NCBI GenBank assembly: GCA_013141385.1
Contig: JABFRB010000014.1
Span: 124,001-188,000 of the forward strand
Length of the DNA: 64,000 nucleotides
Direction: 5' to 3'
Source of the DNA: Bacteroidales bacterium
GTDB taxonomy: Bacteria; Bacteroidota; Bacteroidia; Bacteroidales; Tenuifilaceae
The notes below the pieces were generated by a model that saw nothing but the letters and a program-made list of their open reading frames with translations, had not been told where the DNA came from and did not search any database. Each line of letters begins with the position of its first letter. The stretch's first letter is position 1. Below, one piece after another: positions 54,626-64,000 of this stretch. A program made the position numbers and the translations under genes.

Positions 54626-54748
54626 TTTACTTCATTCCTTTTTCTAAAATGAATTTATATTTCTTAACTACCCTGTAAAAAGTCTCCGTTTTGCTAATTA
54701 GTTAGTGCAATATATAAAAAATTTCAAAGTAGTTTTCAAAAAAAAATA

Positions 54749-57700
54749 TTATGGCATATTTTTAAAAGGATTTCTCAGATTCTGCTGATAGATTTTTTGA
54801 ATCATTTTAACTGTTTTTGTCAAAAGTTCAAAAACTAGAATATTGTATAAAAAGGTTATCATTAACCAAATCACTATCAAATTAAACCAGTATGTTTCAA
54901 TTAGTAAACCTCCAATTCTTTTACAGGGTGCAAAAAAGTGCGCTCTACCATTTCTCGATTGGGAAAGCCTGAATATGGGATCCGTTTTAATAAAAATTTC
55001 TGATTCAACTTGAATTACCTGATCGCCCGCAGAGCGATTCTGAACAAGATCACTAATTGCCTTATTGACAAATCTTTGCTTTAAGGCATTTAAACCATCA
55101 ACCCCATTACAGCTTTTTGATAGAGTTTCAGTAATTACATCTTTTTGAATATGAACCCTATTTAGAGCCGATGAAAACTGTGAACGTTTCTGTTCTATCT
55201 CCTTTTTAGCAGAATTAATAAGTTCCTGATCGGTTAATGATTTTGGTTCATCTATATCAAGCATCAACAACCCATTCCTTAATAATTTTAGTTTCTTCTC
55301 GTGCAATGCTTTATCGTTTGAAGAAGAATAATCATCAATTGCTGAATTGAGCATCGGAATTATATAGAAAAGCCTTACCCTATTGTAACTCTCCTGAGTG
55401 TTAATTTCAGTATATTTTTTTTGATAATTGTTATCGTTAAATTGTTTTACGGTTAAGGCTTCAAATGCCCAACGCGAGGCCATAACCTCACCAATTATTG
55501 GTACTTTTTCCTGATCTCCAACTTTATAATTAAGTTGATCGAACTTTACAACAACGCCACTAAAGAGTATTTGAGGTATCAAAAGGAATGGAACAAGAAC
55601 ATATATTGCAGGCACCGATTTTAAAGTAGACGAAATTATTAATCCCAAGAGATTTGCTAAAACAGATAAGGAAAAAAGGATCAACCAGAAACTAAATGTA
55701 AAATCAGGTATTTGAAATAGTATTATTCCAAAGATAGTAAGACAGAAGGATTGAAATGCGCTAAGCAATACAAAGAATATAACTTTAGAGTTATAGTAGC
55801 TCAACATGCTCAGGTTAAAAAAGGCCTCCCTTTTTAACATTCTACCATCCCTAATAATCCCCTCAGCGCTGACAATTAAGCCAATGAATAGGGCAGAAAT
55901 AATCGACATGAAAAAATATGCTGGAAGATTTGCGTTCTCAAAGAAGATATACTCGTAGCTACCGCTTTTAGTAGTAGCAAATTGCTTTGTAAAAAAAGCT
56001 AATAGCAAACTAATAATCGGTGCAATTGACACTGACAGGAGAACAAACTCCCAATCACCTAGTTTAGTGAGTGTTGTTCGCTTAAAGAAAAGTTTAAACT
56101 GTTTAAAAGGTGTTGGTTTGCGATATTTTCCTATTGGAATTGGGTTATTCGCCCATATACTATAGCTGTTTTTTAGGTCATCTAGATAGAACTGATGCCA
56201 TTTGCTTGGGTCTATTTTACGGTCACTTGTTAGTTCACCGTATTGATTTACCTGCTTCTCATCAACAATTTCAAAAATTAAATCTGGATTGATATGTCCA
56301 CAGTAATCACAAGCAATTTCTTTTTTATCAACTCTATCACCTTTTTGTTTAAAGTAAAGTATTGATTCAATAGGATTGCCATAAAATATGGGATAACCAC
56401 CTTTATCTAAAATAAGTATTGAATCGAAAAGTTTAAATATTTCCGATGATGGCTGATGAATATTAACAAAAAGCAACGTTCCTTGCAGAGATAACTCTTT
56501 GAGAAGGTTCATAACATTTTCCGAATCCAAGGAGGAGAGTCCGGAAGTTGGTTCGTCAACAAAAAGTATTTCTGGTTTTCTGATAACCTCCATCGCAATG
56601 TTTAACCGCTTGCGCTGCCCTCCACTTATCAATTTTTTTAATGGAGAGCCAACTTTTAGATCTTTTATGCTATAGAGTTCAAACTCAAGAAGGGTTGACT
56701 CAACTCTACGAACTATTTCCTCATCCGATAAATTTCCCAACGTTAATTTTGAGGAGAAAAGAATATTTTGGAAAACAGTTAATTCCTCAATTAGTGAATC
56801 CTCCTGTGGAACAATCCCAATAATACTTTTAAGGCTTTCGCCTTTTCCTTCGAGTAGAACTCCATTAATCTCAATCCTGCCCCTGTTAAGCGGGTAATTT
56901 CCACAAAGCACATTCATGAGGGTTGATTTTCCTGTGCCACTTCCACCCATAATCCCAATCAACTCTCCCGATCTTGCATCGAGAGTTAGCTGTTGAATTG
57001 CTGTAAACCCATTAGGGAATTTATATTCTATATCCTCCGCCTTGAAATAGATGTCGTGCACTGCCTCATGGTAAGAATAGGTTCTTAGAATATTACCATA
57101 GTATATCGGTTTTATATTCTTCCCAGAAATAAAAGAACCATTCTTTAATGTATATACATGTCGAGAAAAGATTGCCTGTTTGTTGACCTCAAGTGTTAAA
57201 GCCCCCCTGTACCTAAAAAGAAGTAAATTAGAACTAGCCAAATAGAGAAAAATCAAATACCCGTTAAGGTTTTCATTTTCAAGAAACTTAATTTCTTCAA
57301 AGTCTGGGTTTTTATTGCCAACAATAAGGAGTTGTTTTTTTTGCGGTATTTTGTAAATCTCGCCAAAAATGAATCGAATCAGGTTAAGAAATTCCGTCTT
57401 ATTAATCTTTAACTCAAGAACAATTGTATTAACAAATACCTTAAAAGGTTTTTCTATGCTAAAACTGTTATAAAAAGATATCTCTGAGTATAGAATAAAA
57501 TCGAGTAGGTTAATGAGTATCTGATACTTCTCCCTAAGGTTACACTCCTGATTAATCGACTTACAAACAACTGCTAGCTGATTCTGAAAGTTTGTGTTTT
57601 TCTTGAATAGCTCTGTATATTTTATGTAAACTTCAACCTTTTCATTTGCAATTTTCTTCCCAAAAGCTTTTCTCAGGTAGTTTTCAATGTATTTTCGAGT

Positions 57701-57781
57701 TAAAAGCTGTTTTTCGTCTTTCTTCAAATTCTGGATTATGGCAAGAAATTGAAGTAAAGCGTTAAGCATCGACTCATTCAT
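54749..57781 (-). CDS. ABCG-type ABC transporter, ATPase fused to permease
   Basis: A 1010-residue protein. The ATG at 57781 overlaps the stop of the preceding gene by eight bases and is preferred to one 27 bases upstream. An unusual N-terminal helical region of about 240 residues precedes the ATPase: Walker A GGSGTGKST near 280, signature LISGGQRKRLNIA near 386, Walker B ILFVDEPTSGLSS near 408 and switch NIHQPSSE near 436. A CDYCGHINPD Cys pair near 490 is a possible metal site. Six or so transmembrane segments follow (first near 585, most between 585 and 750, last near 975) with a large soluble loop before the last. The ABCG order (ATPase first) suggests lipid or hydrophobic substrate export; substrate unknown. 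Confidence 0.88.
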   Translation of the reverse strand: MNESMLNALLQFLAIIQNLKKDEKQLLTRKYIENYLRKAFGKKIANEKVEVYIKYTELFKKNTNFQNQLAVVCKSINQECNLREKYQILINLLDFILYSEISFYNSFSIEKPFKVFVNTIVLELKINKTEFLNLIRFIFGEIYKIPQKKQLLIVGNKNPDFEEIKFLENENLNGYLIFLYLASSNLLLFRYRGALTLEVNKQAIFSRHVYTLKNGSFISGKNIKPIYYGNILRTYSYHEAVHDIYFKAEDIEYKFPNGFTAIQQLTLDARSGELIGIMGGSGTGKSTLMNVLCGNYPLNRGRIEINGVLLEGKGESLKSIIGIVPQEDSLIEELTVFQNILFSSKLTLGNLSDEEIVRRVESTLLEFELYSIKDLKVGSPLKKLISGGQRKRLNIAMEVIRKPEILFVDEPTSGLSSLDSENVMNLLKELSLQGTLLFVNIHQPSSEIFKLFDSILILDKGGYPIFYGNPIESILYFKQKGDRVDKKEIACDYCGHINPDLIFEIVDEKQVNQYGELTSDRKIDPSKWHQFYLDDLKNSYSIWANNPIPIGKYRKPTPFKQFKLFFKRTTLTKLGDWEFVLLSVSIAPIISLLLAFFTKQFATTKSGSYEYIFFENANLPAYFFMSIISALFIGLIVSAEGIIRDGRMLKREAFFNLSMLSYYNSKVIFFVLLSAFQSFCLTIFGIILFQIPDFTFSFWLILFSLSVLANLLGLIISSTLKSVPAIYVLVPFLLIPQILFSGVVVKFDQLNYKVGDQEKVPIIGEVMASRWAFEALTVKQFNDNNYQKKYTEINTQESYNRVRLFYIIPMLNSAIDDYSSSNDKALHEKKLKLLRNGLLMLDIDEPKSLTDQELINSAKKEIEQKRSQFSSALNRVHIQKDVITETLSKSCNGVDGLNALKQRFVNKAISDLVQNRSAGDQVIQVESEIFIKTDPIFRLSQSRNGRAHFFAPCKRIGGLLIETYWFNLIVIWLMITFLYNILVFELLTKTVKMIQKIYQQNLRNPFKNMP

Positions 57782-58892
57782 GATCGCTGATTTTGAAAGA
57801 AATGCCAATTGTAACGCCCTTATCCTTGGTCAAGTCTACCCAGTATGAACCCTGATGTATACTCAACACATTTTTGGCTAATGCTAAACCTATTTCCTGC
57901 TCAATTGAGGTTGAATTAAATATCTCAAGAATACCCTGCTTGGGGTATGATATATTATCAATAAATATTTTACAATCTATTTTTTCGTTATCAGCACTAA
58001 AATCAATTCGAATTGCGCCATTCTCTTTGGTTATGTTAATAATTTTATCGAGTATAGCATTAAAACCATGAAACAGTAAATCCTTATCTCCATATAAACT
58101 CACTTTCGATTCAGGGGTATTCACATTTAATTTTATCTTTTCAAACTCCAAAAACTCAGTAAGTTCTAGCACTGAAAAACGAACAATCTCGTCAAGATTA
58201 AGAAATGTTTTCCTTATTGGGTAATTACCTAACTTTAAATCAGAGGATAATGTGGCTTTAAAAGTAAACTCAACTAACTTTGATAAAGTTGTATCAATAA
58301 TACCAAAAAATGGAACCAACTCAGGATCGTCAATCTTTTCCTTAATAAGTTGTACAGGAGCACTTATATTGTTAAGAAGAGTCCTTATCTCGTATGTTAT
58401 ATTACGAATAAATACGGCTTTTTGCTGGTTTATTTCATTAGATTCTGCTATGTCTAAAATTTTATTTTCGTTACTAACTGTATATTTTAATTGTATATCA
58501 TCTATTTTCTCCTCATTCGTATTATGAGCTATCTGTTTTAATACCAAATCACTAATTAGTAAGTTATCAGGTGGAACTATTGATGTATTTAAAATATAAT
58601 CGATAGTAATTTCCTGCCCTGATTTTAATCTAAAGAAAAAAGTAGGAATCCCGAAATCTCTATATTGCTTCTTAATAATGTTGAGATCTTTAGGTTGTTG
58701 CTCGGATAAATACTTAATATTAATGAGTATTACATCTATTATTTTTTGTTTGATTAGATTGATGTATTGCAAATGATCCTCTGAATACAAGAAATGGCAA
58801 CAGGTAATATCTTTAAAGATTTTATTATATTCCGAAGTATTAACATTCGAGTCTATAATTAATACTTGAATAACACTTTCATTATTACTCAT
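57774..58892 (-). CDS. degenerate histidine kinase-like protein (His box lacks His)
   Basis: A 372-residue cytoplasmic protein. Residues about 8-115 resemble a receiver fold (QVLIIDSNVNTSEYNKIF) without a convincing phosphoacceptor. A dimerisation helix follows with the box FIRNITYEIRTLLNNIS near 170, where the usual S/T-H-E-I-R-T-P-L has Tyr in place of the phosphoacceptor His and lacks the Pro. The ATPase-like domain (about 255-370) has a weak N box (HGFNAILDKIINIT) and no DxGxG G1 box (DNISYPKQG), but keeps IGLALAKNVLSIHQGSYW. It is therefore probably a pseudokinase. It lies between the receiver gene and the ABC gene and is translationally coupled to the latter. Confidence 0.8.
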   Translation of the reverse strand: MSNNESVIQVLIIDSNVNTSEYNKIFKDITCCHFLYSEDHLQYINLIKQKIIDVILINIKYLSEQQPKDLNIIKKQYRDFGIPTFFFRLKSGQEITIDYILNTSIVPPDNLLISDLVLKQIAHNTNEEKIDDIQLKYTVSNENKILDIAESNEINQQKAVFIRNITYEIRTLLNNISAPVQLIKEKIDDPELVPFFGIIDTTLSKLVEFTFKATLSSDLKLGNYPIRKTFLNLDEIVRFSVLELTEFLEFEKIKLNVNTPESKVSLYGDKDLLFHGFNAILDKIINITKENGAIRIDFSADNEKIDCKIFIDNISYPKQGILEIFNSTSIEQEIGLALAKNVLSIHQGSYWVDLTKDKGVTIGISFKISDHE

Positions 58893-58982
58893 GATACTAT
58901 TTATTAAGGATTAATCTTATCAATCATAATAGTTTTACATCCAACATTTAAAATAATCTCAAATAATTATTGCATAAAACAG

Positions 58983-59372
58983 CTACTCACATGCTAAAAG
59001 TTGATTCATTTTTTGCATTAAGAAATTCTTATTGTAAGGCTTTGTGATAAAAGCGGAGCATCCTGCCGACAAAGCAATTTCCTCATCGTTTGGCATAGCA
59101 AAGGCAGTAACAGCAATTATGGGTACATTCTTATCGGCAACTCTAATAATTCGTGTTGCATCCAGTCCATCCATTCCTGGCATCCTAATGTCCATAAGGA
59201 TAATATCGGGTCTCTCGTTGGTGAAAACCTCAATTGCCTCATCACCATTCACTGCGTTTAAAATAGTTATACCAGTGCTAGTCAAGAATAACTTAACCAT
59301 CATCAAGTTTACTCTATCATCCTCAACAATCAACACCTTTTTCCCAATCCAACTGTAGCTTACTGTAGCCAT
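58983..59372 (-). CDS. single-domain response regulator
   Basis: A 129-residue receiver without output domain. Acidic pocket VEDD near 17-20, phosphoacceptor Asp in DIILMDIRMPGMDG near 60, Thr in IIAVTAFAM near 87 and the conserved Lys in AFITKPYNK near 109 are all intact. CheY-type or Spo0F-type receivers signal through protein contact. It is 90 bases upstream of the degenerate kinase gene on the same strand, so another kinase, perhaps the large sensor starting at 60507, may phosphorylate it. Confidence 0.92.
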   Translation of the reverse strand: MATVSYSWIGKKVLIVEDDRVNLMMVKLFLTSTGITILNAVNGDEAIEVFTNERPDIILMDIRMPGMDGLDATRIIRVADKNVPIIAVTAFAMPNDEEIALSAGCSAFITKPYNKNFLMQKMNQLLACE

Positions 59373-59827
59373 GATTAATCAGTTTTAGATAGTTAATAAT
59401 AATATTTGCTGCCATCTTGAACAAGTTACGCTTTTTTTTAATAAAAGTTTTCTCGCAAAAATCATTAGTGGAATAAAACAATAGCTTAAAAGCATTTGAA
59501 TTATTTTTTTGTAAATGATTTGATGAATTTTGGTAATTAATATAATAAACGCTTTTAAAATATATCTATTTATTATTCAAATCTTTATATATATTGATTT
59601 TATTAGCATTAACAATTTTTATACTGTTTTGCTTTCTATAAAATATATTCTTTTCAATCAATCAATCCCTCGTCATGTGCAAAAATGGTGATATATATCA
59701 TTAATGATTAAAAACAACCTCGCTTTCTTAATTCAATTAATCATATTCAATACATTGTTCTCTGAAGATATTTCTAATAAGATAAAGAACTACAATTCTG
59801 ATTGGTTTCTAATCAAATATCAGTTGT
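59373..59827. other. AT-rich divergent intergenic region
   Basis: About 455 bases between the minus-strand receiver gene and plus-strand genes. It contains long A/T runs and no repeat shared with other gaps. A 47-codon frame at 59704-59847 is open but unsupported. Confidence 0.5.
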
Positions 59828-60463
59828 ATGAAAAACATTTTTCTTAAAATAAGAAAAATCTTGAGACTTAATTGTATGCACAGCCATTCCCTAGGGTATT
59901 ATTATAAAATAGGGTCACAGTTCAATGATATTAATTCCTATTTATATCTGTTTAATAAATGTACCAAGAGCTATAACCTAAAAACAAGCGTTGAAATATG
60001 CTTCTCAAAATCTTTAAAATTTGGTAGTACTATCAAAGATGTTAAGAAAAAACTCCACAAACATCGCTATCAACATTTTAGCAATAAAGTCCTAAATACT
60101 GAGATACTGTTGTACAGAATGTTAGTTGGTAATTATAAAGTAAAAATTCAGTTTCAATTTTATAACAACAAGTTTTTTTTATATATCTACACTTTCTCCC
60201 ACAATAACAAATCTGAGAATGAAGAAATAATAAGCATCCTCCTCAGCAAATATTTATCTGACCAAACCATTTTCGCAAATCAAATTATTATTGACAAATT
60301 AAATAATTGCCTGAGTATTGAAAATAGTATTGATTTAACAATTTACCGCCTTTCATTAGATAGTGAATTCTTTAATCAAGAAATATTTCCAAAACTAAAC
60401 GTTGAAGAACTCCCGAAAAGAGAAGATTGTATTCAAGTTCAAGAATCTTATCAAAGATTGTAA
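59828..60463 (+). CDS. protein of unknown function
   Basis: A 211-residue, Lys/Asn/Tyr-rich protein with no signal, membrane helix or known motif. The central part (YKVKIQFQFYNNKFFLYIYTF, about 101-120) predicts an antiparallel sheet; STIKDVKKKLHKHRY near 68 and a helical C-terminal third follow. It lies 43 bases upstream of the large sensor gene on the same strand and may be co-transcribed with it. Confidence 0.55.
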   Translation: MKNIFLKIRKILRLNCMHSHSLGYYYKIGSQFNDINSYLYLFNKCTKSYNLKTSVEICFSKSLKFGSTIKDVKKKLHKHRYQHFSNKVLNTEILLYRMLVGNYKVKIQFQFYNNKFFLYIYTFSHNNKSENEEIISILLSKYLSDQTIFANQIIIDKLNNCLSIENSIDLTIYRLSLDSEFFNQEIFPKLNVEELPKREDCIQVQESYQRL

Positions 60464-60506
60464 ATAGATTAGAGTTTCCAACTAGAGGTTTATTAACAAT
60501 ATAAAT

Positions 60507-63500
60507 ATGAAGCCTATTTTTAGTTTCGAAAACACTATAAGAATTCAAGGGTCAATTATCGCATTGATAAGCCTTATAAGCATTTATGGTTGGTTAAACA
60601 ACATTCTTATACTATCCAGTTTTAGCAAAGAGTCTATACCTATGGCTCTGGACTCCGCATTTATATTTATTATTTATGGAATAATCTTAATAATAAGATC
60701 TCATAAATCTTCAAATTACAAATCTAAAATAGCAACTATAGTTTCAATAGCAGTATTTACTATTTATGGGTTCCTGAAATCGGCAGAATTCTTTGTCAAC
60801 ATCGATTTAACTTTTGAAAACTATTTATTCCCAATAACTGAAAAACTTGGCCCATTCCCTTTAAAAAGGATGTCGCCAGTTACTGGTTTTCTATTTTTAA
60901 TAGTAGGAATCTCATTTTTAATAAAAATTAAATATGGTGAATATCGCAAAACAAATAATTTAATTAGCATCCTTGGATTATTAGTTGCTTTCCTTGGGTT
61001 TACAGTAATATTAGGACATTTATTTCAGACTCCACTACTCTACGAAAGTAAAATAATACCAATGGCTTTAACCACTGCCATTTGTTTTCTTTCCCTTGGA
61101 GTTTCAATTGTATTTATTGGTGGACGAAAGAATATTATAACCAAACAATTTGTAGGTAAAACACCCTATAATATTCTTATTAGGACTATAATTCCGATTC
61201 TATTTACTGTTATCCTTGTTCAGGGTCTAATCCTTAGAGATTTTGGCCATACCAAAATCATAAACTATGCTTTTTTATCGGCAATACTGAGTTTGATCCT
61301 AATTATCATTACAAGCATCATTATTATTCAAACATCCAAAACTGTTTTTAGGAATGCTATAATTGCCGAAAATAAAAGTAAGCAGGCAGAAGCAATGATT
61401 CAAATAAAAAATGAACTACTAAAGTTTACTGGGGAAATAGCCAAAATTGGAGGCTGGGAGTATATTACAGAAACACATGAGAGTACCTTTACCGATGAGG
61501 TTGCCAAAATCTTTGAATTAGATCCCAATCAGGAACTTAATACTGATTTGTTGGCTAAATTCTTCAAATCCGATTCAAAAAAAGATTATGATATCGCTTT
61601 AAAAAATGCTATAAAAAATGCTTTCTCGTATGATTTAGAACTCAACATTATTACAAATACAGGTAAACAAAAATGTATAAGAGCAATTGGGATACCAATT
61701 AGTGAAGATTCTAAAGTTGTTAAAATTAGAGGTGTTATTCATGATATAACCGAAGAAAACGAGTATGAGAAAAAGCAACAGTTTTTAAAAACAATATTAT
61801 CTCTACTAAATAATTCTAATGAGTGGAACTCGCTAATCAGTAATATTCTATTAAGAATAAAGGAATTCTTTAATATTGATGCAATTGCAATTCGAATTAA
61901 TGATGGGAAAGATTTCCCATATTATAAAACAATTGGATTCCCAGACGAGTTTTTAGGTTCAGAACAATTTATTTGTTCAAGAAACGCAGATGGAGAAATC
62001 CTATTTGAACAAGATAAGAAACCTGTATTTGAATGTTATTGTGGTGCTGTTATCAATGACAAAACTGATTCGACTAAACCATATTACACCCCGTATGGCA
62101 GTTTCTTGTTGAATGGTTCAATTTTTTTAAATCGGTACATCCAAAAAAATGATTTGCCTTTCAAATTTAGAAACCGCTGTGTTCGTGAATATGAATCAAC
62201 CGCTTTAATCCCCCTTCGTTCAGATAATGAGATTATAGGACTCCTTCAACTAAATGACAAACATAAAAACATGTTTCCATATGAAACTATATCATTTATT
62301 GAAGAGATAGGTTCTTTGATTGGTATTGCCTTTAAAAAAATACAAACCGAAAATCTAATTAGAGACAATGAAAAGCGATTTAGAACAATATTCGAATCAG
62401 CGGCAGTTGGTGTAGCTCTTTTAAACCTAAATACATGGAAAACAATTGAGATTAATAAAAAATATTGTGAAATTCTTGGCTATACCCAAACTGAAATGCT
62501 AAATATAAACCTACAAGATATAACCTATGAAGAAGACAAATCAGATTATTCTGATTTAAAAGGATTGCTACTAAACGGTGAGATTAAGGAGTACTCAACG
62601 GTTAAAAGGTATTATCACAAAAATGGGAATATTGTATGGGTAAATCTATTCATTTCTTCAATTCCTATATATGACGATACTTCAAAATATCTCATTGCTG
62701 TTGTTGAAGATATTTCGGCGCATAAGGTTATTGAAAGGGCATTAAGGGATAGCATGGAACATTTTCGTTCTATTACGCAAACAGCCGGTGATGCAATTAT
62801 TAGCATTGACGAAGAGGGTAAAATTATTACATGGAATAACGCAGCATGTTCAATTTTTGGTTATTCTGAGGGAGAAGCAATTGGTTTAGTTTTACACACC
62901 TTAATCGTTCCAAATAAGAATCACAATAAAGTTTTAGAAGGTTTTCAGAAATTCATTCAAAGCGGCGAAGGACTTGTTGTAGGTAAAACTTTAGAGGTAG
63001 AGGCTTTAACAAAAGAAGGAAAATTAATTCCTGTTGAACTTTCAATCACGTCATTCAAAAAAGGAAATCAATGGCATGCAACAGGAATTGTTAGAGATAT
63101 CACAGAACGAAAAAATGCCGAATGGTCAATTCATAAAAGGGTGAAAGAAATTCAATGCTTACAGAATATTACCCGTATCACTGATAAGGAAAACTTAACA
63201 CTTGGTAAGTTTGTAAATAAAGTGGTAAACATAATACCATCTGGATTTCAATATCCTGAAAAAACTCACTGCAGAATTGTATTAAAAGATCAAATTTTCC
63301 AAACGGACTCCTTTGTAGAAAATGAATCTAGGTTTAGGGCAAATATTGTTAATAAAAACAAACAAATTGGGTATATTGATATCTGTCTAAGTGATTATTC
63401 TGATCATAACAAACGCTCTATCCTAAAAGAAGAAAAGGGTTTAATTGCTTCTATATCACAAATCCTAAATGAGTTTATTGAACGAAAGCGAAAAGAACAA

Positions 63501-64000
63501 ATTCAAAAAATAATATACAACAGCGCTATAGCCGTTGATTCCTCTAATAGTTTGGCTGACTTAATCGAGTATATTAAAAACCAAATCGGTTTACTCATTG
63601 ATACTACTAACTTTTTTGCTGCTTTATATGATGAAGAAACGGATAGTATATCATTACCATACCACAAAGATCAAAAGGGTAGTATAACAAAATTCCCAGC
63701 GGGGAAAACGTTAACAAAGCATGTTATAAAAATGCAAAGACCGCTTCTTGCTACAAAAAAACAAATTGATGAACTTGAAAAATTAGGTATAATTGAAACT
63801 ATAGGCAACACAGCAGCTGTATGGCTGGGCGTTCCACTAATTGTTAAAGGTAAAATTACTGGAATATTTGCAGTGCAAAGCTATGATGATGAACATGCTT
63901 ACAATTTAGATGATTTAGAAATGCTCGAATTCATATCTCGCCAAGTAAGTATTTCTATAGAACGTAAAAAAGTAGAACAGGATTTAAAAGCTGCATTATC
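60507..64000 (+). CDS. large membrane PAS/GAF sensor, probably histidine kinase, 3'-truncated by window edge
   Basis: An open frame of 1164 codons that runs off the window. The start MKPIFSFENTIRIQGS gives about eight transmembrane segments (near 17-37, 48-64, 77-96, 125-142, 152-173, 188-208, 223-245, 254-277), a membrane-embedded sensor. Then PAS (about 305-420, ending GVIHDITEENEYEK), GAF (about 428-610), PAS (about 620-745, ending VVEDISAHKVIERAL), PAS (about 750-870, FRSITQTAGDAIISID to IVRDITERKNAE) and two further GAF-like segments (about 880-990 and 995-1150, ending SIERKKVEQDLKAAL). No output domain is in view; a kinase or cyclase domain is expected downstream. It is a possible partner for the receiver at 58983. 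Confidence 0.88.
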   Translation, partial: MKPIFSFENTIRIQGSIIALISLISIYGWLNNILILSSFSKESIPMALDSAFIFIIYGIILIIRSHKSSNYKSKIATIVSIAVFTIYGFLKSAEFFVNIDLTFENYLFPITEKLGPFPLKRMSPVTGFLFLIVGISFLIKIKYGEYRKTNNLISILGLLVAFLGFTVILGHLFQTPLLYESKIIPMALTTAICFLSLGVSIVFIGGRKNIITKQFVGKTPYNILIRTIIPILFTVILVQGLILRDFGHTKIINYAFLSAILSLILIIITSIIIIQTSKTVFRNAIIAENKSKQAEAMIQIKNELLKFTGEIAKIGGWEYITETHESTFTDEVAKIFELDPNQELNTDLLAKFFKSDSKKDYDIALKNAIKNAFSYDLELNIITNTGKQKCIRAIGIPISEDSKVVKIRGVIHDITEENEYEKKQQFLKTILSLLNNSNEWNSLISNILLRIKEFFNIDAIAIRINDGKDFPYYKTIGFPDEFLGSEQFICSRNADGEILFEQDKKPVFECYCGAVINDKTDSTKPYYTPYGSFLLNGSIFLNRYIQKNDLPFKFRNRCVREYESTALIPLRSDNEIIGLLQLNDKHKNMFPYETISFIEEIGSLIGIAFKKIQTENLIRDNEKRFRTIFESAAVGVALLNLNTWKTIEINKKYCEILGYTQTEMLNINLQDITYEEDKSDYSDLKGLLLNGEIKEYSTVKRYYHKNGNIVWVNLFISSIPIYDDTSKYLIAVVEDISAHKVIERALRDSMEHFRSITQTAGDAIISIDEEGKIITWNNAACSIFGYSEGEAIGLVLHTLIVPNKNHNKVLEGFQKFIQSGEGLVVGKTLEVEALTKEGKLIPVELSITSFKKGNQWHATGIVRDITERKNAEWSIHKRVKEIQCLQNITRITDKENLTLGKFVNKVVNIIPSGFQYPEKTHCRIVLKDQIFQTDSFVENESRFRANIVNKNKQIGYIDICLSDYSDHNKRSILKEEKGLIASISQILNEFIERKRKEQIQKIIYNSAIAVDSSNSLADLIEYIKNQIGLLIDTTNFFAALYDEETDSISLPYHKDQKGSITKFPAGKTLTKHVIKMQRPLLATKKQIDELEKLGIIETIGNTAAVWLGVPLIVKGKITGIFAVQSYDDEHAYNLDDLEMLEFISRQVSISIERKKVEQDLKAAL

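Noticed and set aside
59704-59847. 47-codon plus-strand frame before the unknown gene at 59828
   Set aside because: It overlaps the next start in another frame, has no clear ribosome site or motif and lies in AT-rich DNA.

Overview
The window comes from a low-GC member of the Bacteroidota, most like free-living relatives of the Bacteroidales/Marinilabiliales. Evidence seen in the sequence: a type IX secretion plug-family protein, lipobox-bearing exported proteins, a SusC-type TonB-box motif, an N-terminal signal on many proteins, few purine-rich ribosome binding sites, and repeated promoters of the Bacteroidota form TTTG-N18-20-TAnnTTTG (for example in front of tRNA-Val, hipBA, the first higBA and the HxlR-controlled operon). 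The species cannot be named from this.

Layout. 1-6.1 kb: the 3' part of a CCA-adding enzyme gene, an exported papain-like peptidase and a very large exported MORN-repeat/caspase protein. 6.8-16.5 kb: T9SS plug protein, HD hydrolase, exported nuclease/phosphatase, two lipoproteins (one an amidohydrolase), an acetyltransferase, a small outer-membrane barrel, TolC and two small proteins. 16.7-21.7 kb: ABC ATPase and HlyD adaptor, divergent from a sigma-54 activator/histidine kinase pair; no permease gene is present. 22.0-26.7 kb: two gene modules (HxlR plus three oxidoreductases; a HigBA pair) separated by three copies of a related approx. 110-140 bp repeat, which gives this stretch a cassette-like structure. 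27.8-36.7 kb: a five-gene methionine operon (metY-metX-hom-metH-metF) led by a SAM riboswitch. 36.7-45.4 kb: HAD phosphatase, DUF559 protein framed by inverted repeats, a large VIT/vWA exported protein, AlkD-like glycosylase, FolC and an exported protein.

45.5-53.2 kb is an accessory region beginning at tRNA-Val. It holds a zinc-ribbon microprotein, a small basic protein and an HNH nuclease on one strand; divergent from them a sigma-70-like protein, an unknown protein and an ImmA/IrrE metalloprotease in one tight operon; then a second HigBA, a HipBA pair and a DNase II-family protein. The sigma-like/unknown/protease operon is my best candidate for an undescribed regulatory or defence system. 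53.3-59.4 kb is a minus-strand run encoding a receiver protein, a histidine-kinase-like protein whose phosphoacceptor His is replaced by Tyr, an ABCG-type ABC protein, a lipoprotein and an exported protein. The window ends inside a large membrane-bound PAS/GAF sensor that starts at 60507.

Intergenic DNA is rich in dispersed repeats: a CCGAG...CGAAGGCAAT family, ATCGCAAATTGCGAT palindromes, long GCAAAG-type inverted repeats and several small elements with terminal inverted repeats. No CRISPR array, rRNA, transposase or integrase was seen. All statements rest on reading the sequence; no database search was run.
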